Below are positions 55,419-64,000 of a DNA stretch of 64,000 nucleotides, in pieces; positions within the stretch are counted from its first letter, which is position 1; every line of letters begins with the position of its first letter. The stretch is from positions 2,905,501 through 2,969,500 of the forward strand of contig NZ_CP032694.1 of the NCBI RefSeq assembly GCF_003627755.1. Reading direction: 5' to 3'. The translations under genes were made by a program, and so were the position numbers. This stretch comes from Rhizobium jaguaris. GTDB taxonomy: Bacteria > Pseudomonadota > Alphaproteobacteria > Rhizobiales > Rhizobiaceae. Under the pieces are notes generated by a model. That model had not been told where the DNA came from, ran no database searches, and saw only the letters and a list, made by a program, of their open reading frames with translations.

Positions 55419-56888
55419 ATGAACGACAGCATCCGCTTTATCCTCAACGGCGAGGATATCACGTTATCGAGTCTGCGCCCGACCGAGACGCTCCTCGATT
55501 TCCTGCGGCTCAACCGGCGTTTGACGGGTACGAAGGAGGGATGCGCGGAAGGCGATTGCGGCGCCTGCACCGTTCTGATCGGCCGCCTGATCGATGGCGG
55601 ATTGCATTACGAATCGGTCAATGCCTGCATCCGTTTTGTCGGCTCGCTGCATGCCACCCATGTCGTTACCGTCGAACATCTGGCCGCCAAGGACGGGACG
55701 CTGCACCCGGTGCAGCAGGCCATGGTCGACTGTCATGGCTCGCAGTGCGGTTTCTGTACGCCGGGCTTCGTCATGTCGCTCTACGGCCTGTGGCTTACGA
55801 CCGAAAAGCCGAGCCGGGCGCAGATCGAAAAATCGCTGCAGGGCAATCTCTGTCGCTGCACTGGCTATGAGCCGATCGTCAAGGCAGCCGAACAGATAAG
55901 CCGGACGCGTCCGAGCGCTCTGTTCGATCCTCTTGAAAAGACCAGAGCCGACATCATCGCCCGCCTCTGGGCCATGCAGGGCAGCGATACCATCAGCGTG
56001 ACTTCCGGCGAGGATCGCCTGATCGTGCCGGGCTCTGTTGCAGCGCTTGCGCAAGTGATGGCCGACGAACCCAAAGCGACGGTCGTTGCCGGCTCCACCG
56101 ATGTCGGCCTGTGGGTGACCAAGCAGATGCGCAAGCTCGACCCGGTCGTCTTCATCAACCATCTGACCGACTTGCAAAAGATTGTCGTGGACGACAACGG
56201 CCTGACCATCGGCGCCGGCGTCACCTACAGCCAAGCCTTCGCCGCTATGGCCGAAAAGATCCCCACGATCGCAAGCCTCATCAACCGCATCGGCGGCGAA
56301 CAGGTGCGCAATATGGGCACGATTGGCGGCAACATAGCCAATGGATCGCCCATTGGTGACACGCCGCCGCCGCTGATCGCGCTCGGCGCCGCCGTCAAGC
56401 TGCGTTCCGTGACCGGCGCCCGCACCTTGCCGCTGGAGGACTTCTTCATCGACTACGGCAAGCAGGATCGCAATCCCGGCGAATTCGTTGAAAGCGTTTT
56501 CGTGCCTTACCCGGCCGAAGGTGCCCATTTCGCCGTCTACAAAATTTCCAAACGTCGCGACGAGGATATTTCGGCGCTCTGCGGCGCTTTCCATCTGGTG
56601 TTGGATGCGGCCGGCAACGTCGCCGACATTCGCATTGCCTTCGGCGGCATGGCCGGCACGCCGAAGCGCGCTCGCACGGTCGAAGCCGAACTGATCGGCA
56701 AGCCCTGGACCGAGACGACGGTCGAAGCCGCCCGCGCCGCCTTCGATGCCGATTACACGCCGCTCACCGACTGGCGCGCCACCGCCGAATACCGGCAGTT
56801 GACCGCTAAGAACCTGCTTATCCGCTTCTATCTGGAGACGGCCGGCGCGCCGCAGGAATTGAAGCGCTTTGCGACGGTGGAGGCTTGA
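55419..56888 (+). CDS. xdhA: Xanthine dehydrogenase, small (FAD/FeS) subunit
   Basis: The 489-residue subunit contains two [2Fe-2S] cluster motifs (EGCAEGDCGACTVLI near residue 45 and CHGSQCGFCTPGF plus NLCRCTGYEPI) and a FAD-binding middle (AGSTDVGLWVTKQMRKLDPVVFIN and GTIGGNIANGSPIGDTPPPL). It passes electrons from the molybdenum subunit to NAD. I chose 55419 (MNDSIRFILN) as start; an upstream ATG at 55374 is possible. First gene of xdhABC. Confidence 0.95.
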   Translation: MNDSIRFILNGEDITLSSLRPTETLLDFLRLNRRLTGTKEGCAEGDCGACTVLIGRLIDGGLHYESVNACIRFVGSLHATHVVTVEHLAAKDGTLHPVQQAMVDCHGSQCGFCTPGFVMSLYGLWLTTEKPSRAQIEKSLQGNLCRCTGYEPIVKAAEQISRTRPSALFDPLEKTRADIIARLWAMQGSDTISVTSGEDRLIVPGSVAALAQVMADEPKATVVAGSTDVGLWVTKQMRKLDPVVFINHLTDLQKIVVDDNGLTIGAGVTYSQAFAAMAEKIPTIASLINRIGGEQVRNMGTIGGNIANGSPIGDTPPPLIALGAAVKLRSVTGARTLPLEDFFIDYGKQDRNPGEFVESVFVPYPAEGAHFAVYKISKRRDEDISALCGAFHLVLDAAGNVADIRIAFGGMAGTPKRARTVEAELIGKPWTETTVEAARAAFDADYTPLTDWRATAEYRQLTAKNLLIRFYLETAGAPQELKRFATVEA

Positions 56889-56891
56889 ACC

Positions 56892-59228
56892 ATGGATAAA
56901 TCCACCTTCGAAGAACGCAAGGTTATCAACGGCTCGATGCATGGTGCGCTGAAGCACGACTCGGCGCACAAACACGTAACTGGCGCAGCCGACTACATCG
57001 ACGATCTGCCGGAACCCGCTGGCCTGTTGCATGGCGCACTCGGCCTTTCCGACCGCGCCCATGCCGAAATCGCTGATATCGATCTCACCGCCGTGAAAGC
57101 CCATCCGGGCGTCGTCTGGGTATTCACCGCCAAAGATATCCCGGGCGCCAACGACACCAGTTCCAACGGCATGCACGACGAGCCGCTGCTCGCCGACACC
57201 AAGGTCGAGTTCCACGGTCAGCCGATCTTCGCCGTTATCGCCGAAACCCGCGAAGCGGCTCGCCAGGCCGCAAGGCTCGCCAAGATCGACTATCGCGATC
57301 TTCCGCATTGGAGCGACATCGATGGCGCGCTCGCCAACGGCGCGCCGCTGGTCTACGAGCCGATGACGCTGAAGCGCGGCGAGCCGGAAACTGAGATGGC
57401 CAATGCCAAGCACCGCATCAAGGCGCAGATGCGCATCGGCGGCCAAGAGCATTTCTATCTCGAAAGCCACATCGCCATGGCGATCCCCGGCGAAGACGAC
57501 GAAGTTGCCGTCTGGTCGTCCACCCAGCATCCGAGCGAAATCCAGCATATCGTCGGCCACGTCCTGAACATCCCGTCCAACGCCGTCACCGTCAATGTGC
57601 GCCGCATGGGCGGCGGCTTCGGCGGCAAGGAGACACAGGGCAACCAATTTGCGGCGCTCGCCGCCGTCGCTGCCAAGAAGCTTCGCCACGCCATCAAATT
57701 CCGTCCCGACCGCGACGAGGACATGGCCGCCACCGGCAAGCGCCACGACTTCCTGGTCGATTACGAGATCGGCTTCGACGATGATGGCCGCATCCACGCC
57801 GTCGATGCCACCTATGCCGCCCGCTGTGGCTTCTCCTCCGACCTCTCCGGCCCGGTCACGGACCGCGCATTGTTCCATGCGGATTCGAGCTATTACTACC
57901 CGCATGTGCATCTCGTCTCGAAACCGTTGAAGACGCACACGGTTTCCAACACCGCATTCCGCGGTTTCGGTGGCCCCCAAGGCATGGTCGGCGGCGAGCG
58001 CTTCATCGAGGAGATCGCCTATGCGCTCGGCAAGGACCCATTGGAGATTCGCCGCGCCAATTTCTACGGCCAGCCGGGCTCCGATCGGACGCTGACGCCC
58101 TATCATCAGGAGGTGGAGGACAACATCATCCACCGTATCGTCGATGAATTGGAAGAGTCCTCCGACTACCAGGCGCGGCGTAACGCCATTATCGAGTTCA
58201 ACCGCTCCAGCCGCTTCATCCGCAAGGGCATTGCGCTCACACCGGTGAAATTCGGCATCTCTTTCACCATGACCGCCTTCAACCAGGCGGGCGCGCTGGT
58301 GCATATCTATCAGGACGGCTCGATCCACCTCAACCATGGTGGCACCGAGATGGGTCAGGGCCTCTACACCAAGGTGGCGCAGGTCCTGGCCGACAGTTTC
58401 CAGGTGGATATCGACCGCGTGAAGATCACGGCCACGACCACGGGCAAGGTGCCTAACACCTCGGCGACCGCGGCCTCCTCCGGCTCCGACCTTAACGGTA
58501 TGGCTACCTTCGATGCCGCTCGCCAGATCAAGGAACGGCTCGTCGCCTTCGCTGTCGAGAAATGGGGCGTCGCTGCCGAAGAGGTGCAATTTTTGCCGAA
58601 CCGGGTGCGCGTCGGCGACATGGAAATTCCCTTCCCGGATTTCATCAAGCAAGCTTATTTTGCCCGCGTGCAGCTTTCCGCTGCCGGCTTCTACAAGACG
58701 CCGAAAATCCATTGGGACCGCAAGGCCGGCCGCGGCACGCCATTCTACTATTTCTCCTATGGCGCCGCCTGCTCCGAAGTCTCGATCGATACGTTGACCG
58801 GCGAATATCTGATCGACCGCACTGATATCCTTCACGATGTCGGCCGTTCGCTGAACCCGGCCATCGATATCGGTCAGGTCGAAGGCGCCTTCGTGCAGGG
58901 AATGGGCTGGCTGACGACCGAAGAACTCTGGTGGGACAATAAAGGGCGGCTGCGCACGCATGCGCCGTCGACCTACAAGATCCCGCTCGCCTCCGACCGG
59001 CCGAAGATCTTCAACGTCCGCCTCGCCGAATGGTCCGAAAATGCCGAGGCCACCATCGGCCGCTCCAAGGCCGTGGGCGAGCCGCCCTTCATGCTCAGCA
59101 TCTCGGTGCTCGAAGCCTTGTCCATGGCGGTCGCGAGCGTCGCGGACTATCGCATCTGCCCACGTCTGGACGCGCCAGCAACGCCGGAACGGGTGCTAAT
59201 GGCGGTCGAGCGGCTGAAGGGGATGTGA
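56892..59228 (+). CDS. xdhB: Xanthine dehydrogenase, molybdenum-binding subunit
   Basis: The 778-residue subunit carries the molybdopterin site: RRMGGGFGGKETQ near residue 240, TAFRGFGGPQGM near 355, and the C-terminal GRSKAVGEPPFML with the active-site glutamate region. It oxidises hypoxanthine to xanthine and then to urate. The start is three bases after the xdhA stop. Confidence 0.96.
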   Translation: MDKSTFEERKVINGSMHGALKHDSAHKHVTGAADYIDDLPEPAGLLHGALGLSDRAHAEIADIDLTAVKAHPGVVWVFTAKDIPGANDTSSNGMHDEPLLADTKVEFHGQPIFAVIAETREAARQAARLAKIDYRDLPHWSDIDGALANGAPLVYEPMTLKRGEPETEMANAKHRIKAQMRIGGQEHFYLESHIAMAIPGEDDEVAVWSSTQHPSEIQHIVGHVLNIPSNAVTVNVRRMGGGFGGKETQGNQFAALAAVAAKKLRHAIKFRPDRDEDMAATGKRHDFLVDYEIGFDDDGRIHAVDATYAARCGFSSDLSGPVTDRALFHADSSYYYPHVHLVSKPLKTHTVSNTAFRGFGGPQGMVGGERFIEEIAYALGKDPLEIRRANFYGQPGSDRTLTPYHQEVEDNIIHRIVDELEESSDYQARRNAIIEFNRSSRFIRKGIALTPVKFGISFTMTAFNQAGALVHIYQDGSIHLNHGGTEMGQGLYTKVAQVLADSFQVDIDRVKITATTTGKVPNTSATAASSGSDLNGMATFDAARQIKERLVAFAVEKWGVAAEEVQFLPNRVRVGDMEIPFPDFIKQAYFARVQLSAAGFYKTPKIHWDRKAGRGTPFYYFSYGAACSEVSIDTLTGEYLIDRTDILHDVGRSLNPAIDIGQVEGAFVQGMGWLTTEELWWDNKGRLRTHAPSTYKIPLASDRPKIFNVRLAEWSENAEATIGRSKAVGEPPFMLSISVLEALSMAVASVADYRICPRLDAPATPERVLMAVERLKGM

Positions 59229-59230
59229 CC

Positions 59231-60076
59231 ATGGCGATCCGCGAAGTGCTTTCCGGTGTCATACCCAGGAGCGACTTCCGCGCATTTCTCGCGACACACC
59301 CCTCCTCCATCCTCATCGAGATCATCGGAACACAGGGCTCGACGCCACGCGAGGCCGGGACCTTCATGCTCGTTTCCGAACATACCACCTGGGGCACGAT
59401 CGGCGGCGGACAGTTCGAATTCCTGGCGATCCAGAACGCCCGTGATTTACTGACCGGCGGTGGCGTCGAAGCGATGGACATCCCGCTCGGGCCGGAGATC
59501 GGCCAATGCTGCGGCGGCCGCACGCAACTGCGCTTTCGGAAGATGACGACACAATTGCGGAAAGAGCTCGAAGCCAAACGGGCGAGCGAAGCGGAACATC
59601 GACCGGAAGCCTATCTCTTCGGCGCGGGACATGTCGGACATGCATTGGCCGCTGCACTCGCACCTCTGCCGCTTTCCGTGACGGTAGTCGAGACCCGCAA
59701 GGAGGAATTGGCAAACCTGCCGGCGGAGATGAAGACGGTGCTTTCGCCAATGCCGGAAGCGCTGGTAAGGGATATGCCGGCAGGCTCGGCAATCATCATC
59801 CTGACCCATGATCACGCCTTGGATTTCCTGATCGCCAAGGAAGCCCTCGCCCGCACCGACCTTGCCTATGTCGGCATGATCGGCTCGGCGACCAAGCGCG
59901 CCACTTTCTCCCGCTGGCTCGTGCGGGAGGGCGGCGACAAGGCCTCGCTTGAACGGCTGACGCTGCCGATCGGCGGCGCGGCGGTGAGGGACAAGCGCCC
60001 CGAGGTCATCGCCGCCATGACGGCCGCCGAATTGCTAACGGCTTTCGCCGCCTACCGCATCCGATCATCCTCGTAA
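59231..60076 (+). CDS. xdhC: Xanthine dehydrogenase accessory protein
   Basis: A 281-residue XdhC-family protein: LIEIIGTQGSTPREAGTFMLV near residue 30, CCGGRTQL, then FGAGHVGHALAAAL near residue 130. XdhC inserts the sulfurated molybdenum cofactor into XdhB. ATG 2 bases after the xdhB stop. The 3' end overlaps a small gene on the other strand by about 25 bases. Confidence 0.95.
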   Translation: MAIREVLSGVIPRSDFRAFLATHPSSILIEIIGTQGSTPREAGTFMLVSEHTTWGTIGGGQFEFLAIQNARDLLTGGGVEAMDIPLGPEIGQCCGGRTQLRFRKMTTQLRKELEAKRASEAEHRPEAYLFGAGHVGHALAAALAPLPLSVTVVETRKEELANLPAEMKTVLSPMPEALVRDMPAGSAIIILTHDHALDFLIAKEALARTDLAYVGMIGSATKRATFSRWLVREGGDKASLERLTLPIGGAAVRDKRPEVIAAMTAAELLTAFAAYRIRSSS

Positions 60077-60258
60077 CGCGGCTCACGCCCGTCGAGAAAT
60101 CCGAGATCGCGCTTGAACCGATCGGGCATCTCATCGAGATGCAGGCGGGGCGAAGGTTCCGTGCGTCCTGTGAAGACGTGCGCCAATGTCTCCAACAGGC
60201 GGGCCAAGACAGGCGGTCTGGCCGCGTTCATCTGCTCGATGGTAGCACAGCTATTCAT
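60052..60258 (-). CDS. Small DUF1127-like protein
   Basis: A 68-residue protein rich in Arg and Leu with MPDRFKRDLGFLDGREPRYEDDRMR at its end, in which the RFKRDLGF part resembles the conserved DUF1127 motif. DUF1127 proteins are small RNA-associated or regulatory peptides in rhizobia. The gene is divergent from the LysR gene and overlaps xdhC antisense at its 3' end. Start at 60258 is the first ATG; the family link is moderate. Confidence 0.6.
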   Translation of the reverse strand: MNSCATIEQMNAARPPVLARLLETLAHVFTGRTEPSPRLHLDEMPDRFKRDLGFLDGREPRYEDDRMR

Positions 60259-60360
60259 GACAATACCTCAATCCAATCGGTGATATGGATTGCAGTTTGC
60301 CGCTGAAAATGCTGAAATTCCAATCGAACTATCATCTGCATACATAAAGAGAACTTATCT

Positions 60361-61257
60361 ATGAAGCTCTCGAAACAGTTTCCGCTGAATGCGCTGCGCG
60401 TCTTCGAGGCCGCCGCCCGGCACGGCAGTTTCACCCGCGCCGGCGAGGAACTCGGCATGACGCAGACGGCCGTCAGCTATCAGATCAAGCTTCTTGAGGA
60501 GAATGTCGGCGAGCCGTTATTCCTGCGGCGTCCGCGTCAGATCGCGCTGACCGAGGTCGGCGAACGGCTGGCGCCGAAGGTCAGCGAAGCCTTCAGCATG
60601 CTGCATGAGGCGATGGCTTCGGTCAGCGACGACGCCGAAACCACGCTCCTCATTCACTCAACGCCGACCTTCGCATCGCAATGGCTTGCACGCCACCTCG
60701 GATCATTTCAGCTACAGCATCCGAATGTCGCGGTGCGGCTCGCTACCTCAGACGCGCTCATCGACTTCTCTCGCGAGCCGTCCGACATCGCCATTCGCAA
60801 TGGGCGCGGCACTTGGCCCGGGCTGCGCGCGCATCTGTTGATGAAAATGAACTTCACGCCCATGCTCAGCCCTGCGCTCGCAGCCAGTATCGGCGGCGTC
60901 CATACGCCGGCTGATCTCCTCAAACTTCGGATCATCGATGCCGGCGACCCCTGGTGGGCACAATGGTTCGAAGCGGCTGGAGTTCCGGATCCCGGCCTGC
61001 AGGGCCGACCGAGAAGCAGGCTTGGGGCACAATCCTTCGAGGCAAGCGCAGCCATCGCCGGACAGGGCGTCGCTGTCCTAACCCCCGAATTCTATGCCGA
61101 CGACCTAGCCGCCGGCCGGCTTATCCAGCCCTTCGATATCCTCTGTAACGATGGCACGAACTATTGGCTTGCCTACCCCGAAAACAGACGTCACACACCG
61201 AGAATTCGTGCCTTTAGAAACTGGATTCTCGGCGAGTTCGGCATGCCCTTGGAGTGA
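60361..61257 (+). CDS. LysR-family regulator, GcvA-like
   Basis: The 298-residue protein has the N-terminal winged helix MKLSKQFPLNALRVFEAAARHGSFTRAGEELGMTQTAVSYQIKLLEE, in part, and a ligand-binding domain of GcvA type. Lying between xdhABC and puuD-guaD, it is the likely regulator of the purine genes, but no operator could be defined. Its 3' end is convergent with a small secreted-protein gene. Confidence 0.88.
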   Translation: MKLSKQFPLNALRVFEAAARHGSFTRAGEELGMTQTAVSYQIKLLEENVGEPLFLRRPRQIALTEVGERLAPKVSEAFSMLHEAMASVSDDAETTLLIHSTPTFASQWLARHLGSFQLQHPNVAVRLATSDALIDFSREPSDIAIRNGRGTWPGLRAHLLMKMNFTPMLSPALAASIGGVHTPADLLKLRIIDAGDPWWAQWFEAAGVPDPGLQGRPRSRLGAQSFEASAAIAGQGVAVLTPEFYADDLAAGRLIQPFDILCNDGTNYWLAYPENRRHTPRIRAFRNWILGEFGMPLE

Positions 61258-61264
61258 GCGCCGC

Positions 61265-61597
61265 TCAATAAGCCATATCCGGTGCATAGAAGCAGCGCGG
61301 CGTGTTCTCGTCCGGGAACAGACAGAGGTGATAGGCTCCGTCGGGCGAACGCATCGTCTTGCGCTGTGGCAGGTTGAAGATATGGGCATGTGTCACATAG
61401 CGATGATCGCCGGGATAGAGCTCAATCCGATAGCCGCCCGGCACAACGGTAACCGTGCGCGAGGGGATCATCTCGCAATCGCCCGTCTTGCTGTCGCCGT
61501 TGCAACAATAAGGATCGTAGGACCAGCCGGAGGGCGCATCATGCGCCATGGCAGAGGTTGCAAGAAGGAATAGTGCAAACGCCAGTATACCACGCAT
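61265..61597 (-). CDS. Small secreted protein of unknown function
   Basis: A 110-residue protein with a signal peptide (MRGILAFALFLLATSAMA) and five or so cysteines in the mature part (PYCCNGDSKTGDCEMI, YHLCLFPDENTPRCF), which suggests disulfides in the periplasm. ATG at 61597 with GGAGA upstream; the frame extension to 61624 has no signal-like start. Function unknown. Confidence 0.75.
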   Translation of the reverse strand: MRGILAFALFLLATSAMAHDAPSGWSYDPYCCNGDSKTGDCEMIPSRTVTVVPGGYRIELYPGDHRYVTHAHIFNLPQRKTMRSPDGAYHLCLFPDENTPRCFYAPDMAY

Positions 61598-61839
61598 GGG
61601 CAAATCTCCGACGATACGGCACACCGCGGGCTTTGTGGCCCACCTATCACCGACGACACCGAAAAAAAGCGTCGAAATTTTGATCTATGTCGAAGTTGGC
61701 GCTCGGCAAGAGCGGCAGTATATCGGTCACGGAAGTGTGTGATCCCGGCACGAAAAGCACTTCCCCAATCAAACTCCCCTTCCCTCTGCGTCCAACATTT
61801 TGCAAGGTGTCGAGTCGGAGGAAGAAAAAGGGGAACTGA

Positions 61840-63078
61840 ATGTATGAATATGCCATTGCGTGGGAATGGCTGGCTTTTGCTGCCCGCTGGTTCCACGTCG
61901 TAACTGCGATTGCCTGGATCGGTTCGTCTTTCTATTTCATCGCGCTCGATCTCGGGCTGGTGAAGCGTCCGCATCTCCCGCCCGGCGCCTATGGCGAGGA
62001 ATGGCAGGTGCATGGCGGCGGTTTCTACCACATCCAGAAATATCTCGTGGCTCCCGCCCAGATGCCCGAGCATCTGACCTGGTTCAAATATGAGAGCTAT
62101 TTCACCTGGCTCTCCGGCTTCCTGATGCTCTGCATCGTCTATTACGGCGGCGCCAATCTCTTCCTCATCGACCGGCACGTGCTCGACGTCAGCGTTCCCG
62201 TCGCCATCCTGATTTCGCTCGCGTCCCTGGCCGGCGGCTGGATCGTCTACGACCTGCTCTGCAAGTCGCCCCTCGGCAACAATACCTGGGGACTGATGGC
62301 GGTGCTTTATGTTGTCCTCGTCTTCATGGCCTGGGGTTATACGCATCTGTTCACTGGCCGCGCCGCCTTCCTGCATCTCGGCGCCTTCACGGCGACGATC
62401 ATGTCGGCCAATGTCTTCATGATCATCATTCCCAACCAGAAGATCGTTGTCGCCGACCTGATTGCCGGACGCACGCCGGACCCGGAATATGGCCGCATCG
62501 CCAAGCAGCGTTCGTTGCACAACAACTATCTGACGCTGCCCGTCATCTTCTTCATGCTGTCGAACCACTATCCGCTGGCCTTCGGTACCACCTACAACTG
62601 GATCATCGCGGCGCTGGTGTTTTTGATGGGTGTCACCATCCGCCACTGGTTCAACACGATCCATGCCCGTAAGGGCCGGCCGACCTGGACCTGGATCGTC
62701 ACCGTTATCCTCTTCATTCTGATCATATGGCTTTCGACAGTGCCGAAGGTGCTTACCGGCGAGAAGGAAGCCAACGCTATCGCACCCGCATTCCAGCAGT
62801 TCGCGGCTGATGCGCACTTTCCGGCGGTGAAGCAGATGATCTCGACGCGCTGTTCGATGTGCCATGCCGCCGAGCCGGCTTTTGAAGGCATTGCCCGCGC
62901 GCCGAAGGAAGTGATGCTGGAAAACGACGCAGAAATCGCTATGCATGCCCGCGAGATCTATATTCAGGCCGGCCGCAGCCATGCCATGCCTCCCGGCAAC
63001 GTCACCGACGTGACGCCGGAGGAACGCAAGCTGCTGGTCGCCTGGTTCGAAAGCTCCGTCGGAGAAAAAGACCAATGA
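61840..63078 (+). CDS. puuD: Urate oxidase, PuuD-type membrane enzyme
   Basis: A 412-residue protein with about eight membrane segments (WLAFAARWFHVVTAIAWIGSSFYFIALDLG near the start) and a C-terminal cytochrome c domain with one CSMCHA haem site near residue 340. This is the layout of the PuuD urate hydroxylase, which oxidises urate and passes electrons to the respiratory chain. The stop overlaps the guaD start (ATGA). The partner steps after urate (HIU hydrolase, OHCU decarboxylase) are not in the window. Confidence 0.93.
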   Translation: MYEYAIAWEWLAFAARWFHVVTAIAWIGSSFYFIALDLGLVKRPHLPPGAYGEEWQVHGGGFYHIQKYLVAPAQMPEHLTWFKYESYFTWLSGFLMLCIVYYGGANLFLIDRHVLDVSVPVAILISLASLAGGWIVYDLLCKSPLGNNTWGLMAVLYVVLVFMAWGYTHLFTGRAAFLHLGAFTATIMSANVFMIIIPNQKIVVADLIAGRTPDPEYGRIAKQRSLHNNYLTLPVIFFMLSNHYPLAFGTTYNWIIAALVFLMGVTIRHWFNTIHARKGRPTWTWIVTVILFILIIWLSTVPKVLTGEKEANAIAPAFQQFAADAHFPAVKQMISTRCSMCHAAEPAFEGIARAPKEVMLENDAEIAMHAREIYIQAGRSHAMPPGNVTDVTPEERKLLVAWFESSVGEKDQ

Positions 63079-64000
63079 CAACCCTTTTGCGCGGCCGCCT
63101 GCTCTCCTTCAAGCGCGCGCCGCAGAGCCTGAGCGATACGGACAGCTATTCGTATGAGAACGATGGCGGCCTGCTGATCGAAAATGGCATCATTGCCGCC
63201 ATCGGCCCCTATGCGGAGGTGAAGGCGAAAGCGCCCGCGCATGTTGCCGAAGCTGACCACCGGCCGAACCTGATCTTGCCGGGCTTCATCGACATGCATT
63301 TGCATTTCCCGCAGATGCAGGTGATCGCCTCCTATGCCGCCAACCTGCTGGAATGGCTGAACACCTATACCTTCCCCGAGGAATGCCGCTTCGTCGAAAG
63401 CACCCATGCTCAGCGCATCGCCACCCACTTCTACGACGAGTTGGTCCGCCACGGCACGACGACCGCAGTCGCCTATTGCTCGGTGCACAAGACCTCCGCC
63501 GACGCCTTCTTTTCCGAAGCCATGCACCGCAACATGCGTATGGTCGGCGGCAAGGTGATGATGGACCGCAACGCACCGCAGGGCCTGCTCGACACACCGC
63601 AAATGGGCTATGACGAGACGCGCCAGGTGATCGCCGATTGGCACGGCAAGGGGCGCAATCATGTCGCCATCACTCCACGCTTCGCCATTACCTCGACTCC
63701 GGAGCAGATGGAGGCTGCAGCAGCCCTTGCTCGCGAATTCCCGGATCTGCACATCCAGACGCATCTCTCCGAAAACCACGACGAGATCAAGTTCACCTGC
63801 GAGCTCTATCCGGATGCGATCGACTACACCGATATCTACGCGCATTACGGCCTGCTCGGACGCAAGAGCCTGTTCGGCCACGCGATCCATCTTTCCGAAC
63901 GCGAAGCAGACGCCATGAGCGAGGCCGGCGCGATCGCCGTCCACTGCCCAACCTCCAACCTTTTCCTCGGTTCGGGCCTCTTTCCGCTGAAGGCTCTTGC
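63075..64000 (+). CDS. guaD: Guanine deaminase (3' partial)
   Basis: The frame starts at ATG 63075, overlapping the puuD stop, and is open to the window end (308 codons). It shows MTTLLRGRLLSFKRAP at the start, the metal motif LPGFIDMHLHFPQMQ near residue 70, HLSENHDEIK near 235 and GHAIHLSE. The enzyme converts guanine to xanthine. The end of the protein (about 120 residues) lies outside the window. Confidence 0.95.
   Translation, partial: MTTLLRGRLLSFKRAPQSLSDTDSYSYENDGGLLIENGIIAAIGPYAEVKAKAPAHVAEADHRPNLILPGFIDMHLHFPQMQVIASYAANLLEWLNTYTFPEECRFVESTHAQRIATHFYDELVRHGTTTAVAYCSVHKTSADAFFSEAMHRNMRMVGGKVMMDRNAPQGLLDTPQMGYDETRQVIADWHGKGRNHVAITPRFAITSTPEQMEAAAALAREFPDLHIQTHLSENHDEIKFTCELYPDAIDYTDIYAHYGLLGRKSLFGHAIHLSEREADAMSEAGAIAVHCPTSNLFLGSGLFPLKAL

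Noticed and set aside
55464..58961. A 1,165-codon open frame on the minus strand
   Set aside because: It lies exactly antisense to xdhA and xdhB, whose protein motifs are certain. Long antisense frames are common in high-GC genomes, and it has no ribosome site or family features.

Overview
The window is a continuous piece of chromosome-like DNA from a Rhizobiales alphaproteobacterium, most likely a Rhizobium species. The GC content is high, coding density is high, and Shine-Dalgarno sites are AGGAG-like. The gene set is typically rhizobial: choXWV choline transporter, BacA/SbmA peptide transporter, a NolR-like ArsR repressor, bdhA, PuuD-type urate oxidase, formate-THF ligase and GcvA-type LysR regulators. 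Species assignment is inference. No rRNA, tRNA or CRISPR array was seen.

Layout. 1-4300: an extensin-family protein (5' end outside the window), then a three-gene cluster resembling dltABC (adenylation enzyme, MBOAT-like membrane protein, carrier protein). 4300-12900: fhs, UPF0114 protein, a secreted ClpP-like serine protease, a 3' remnant of putA, a LuxR-type regulator, a DUF2333 protein, a coiled-coil protein, a soluble cytochrome c and thymidine kinase. 13100-16200: choXWV. 16300-20900: a secreted hydrolase, a PadR/DUF1700/DUF2807 operon, a GFA-family protein, a HugZ-like protein and a NolR-like repressor with candidate self-binding sites. 21200-24650: an omega-aminotransferase, then a repeat-rich accessory patch. 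In that patch a DUF559 (Vsr-like) nuclease gene is bracketed by inverted palindromic repeats, and an IS4-family element sits in one of them with a 10-bp target duplication. 24650-36000: adenine deaminase, a GH13 alpha-glucosidase, an oppABCDF operon, KDG kinase and a glycosyltransferase. 36400-40850: OhrR, Der, a YfgM-like TPR protein, NnrU and a polysaccharide-deacetylase-like protein. 40850-44850: an IS110-family element with a structured leader, BacA, and a PadR gene with a duplicated leader. 44850-52700: map, LLM oxidoreductase, a Phd/VapC toxin-antitoxin pair, GNAT, DoxX, a YCII-ECF sigma pair, LD-carboxypeptidase, OsmC and an unknown Rossmann-like protein. 52800-64000: glpK, bdhA, xdhABC, a DUF1127 small protein, a LysR regulator, puuD and guaD (3' end outside the window).

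The genes combine into nutrient uptake (choline, oligopeptides, alpha-glucosides, glycerol, hydroxybutyrate) and a nearly full purine breakdown route. In that route adenine goes to hypoxanthine by ade, guanine to xanthine by guaD, hypoxanthine and xanthine to urate by xdhABC, and urate onward by puuD. Envelope and stress functions (dlt-like cluster, BacA, OhrR, OsmC, cell-wall peptidase) are spread between them.

The least explained signals are four. They are the DUF559 nuclease gene between inverted palindromes, the dlt-like cluster in a Gram-negative, the duplicated PadR leader, and the putative NolR sites overlapping that gene's own ribosome binding site.
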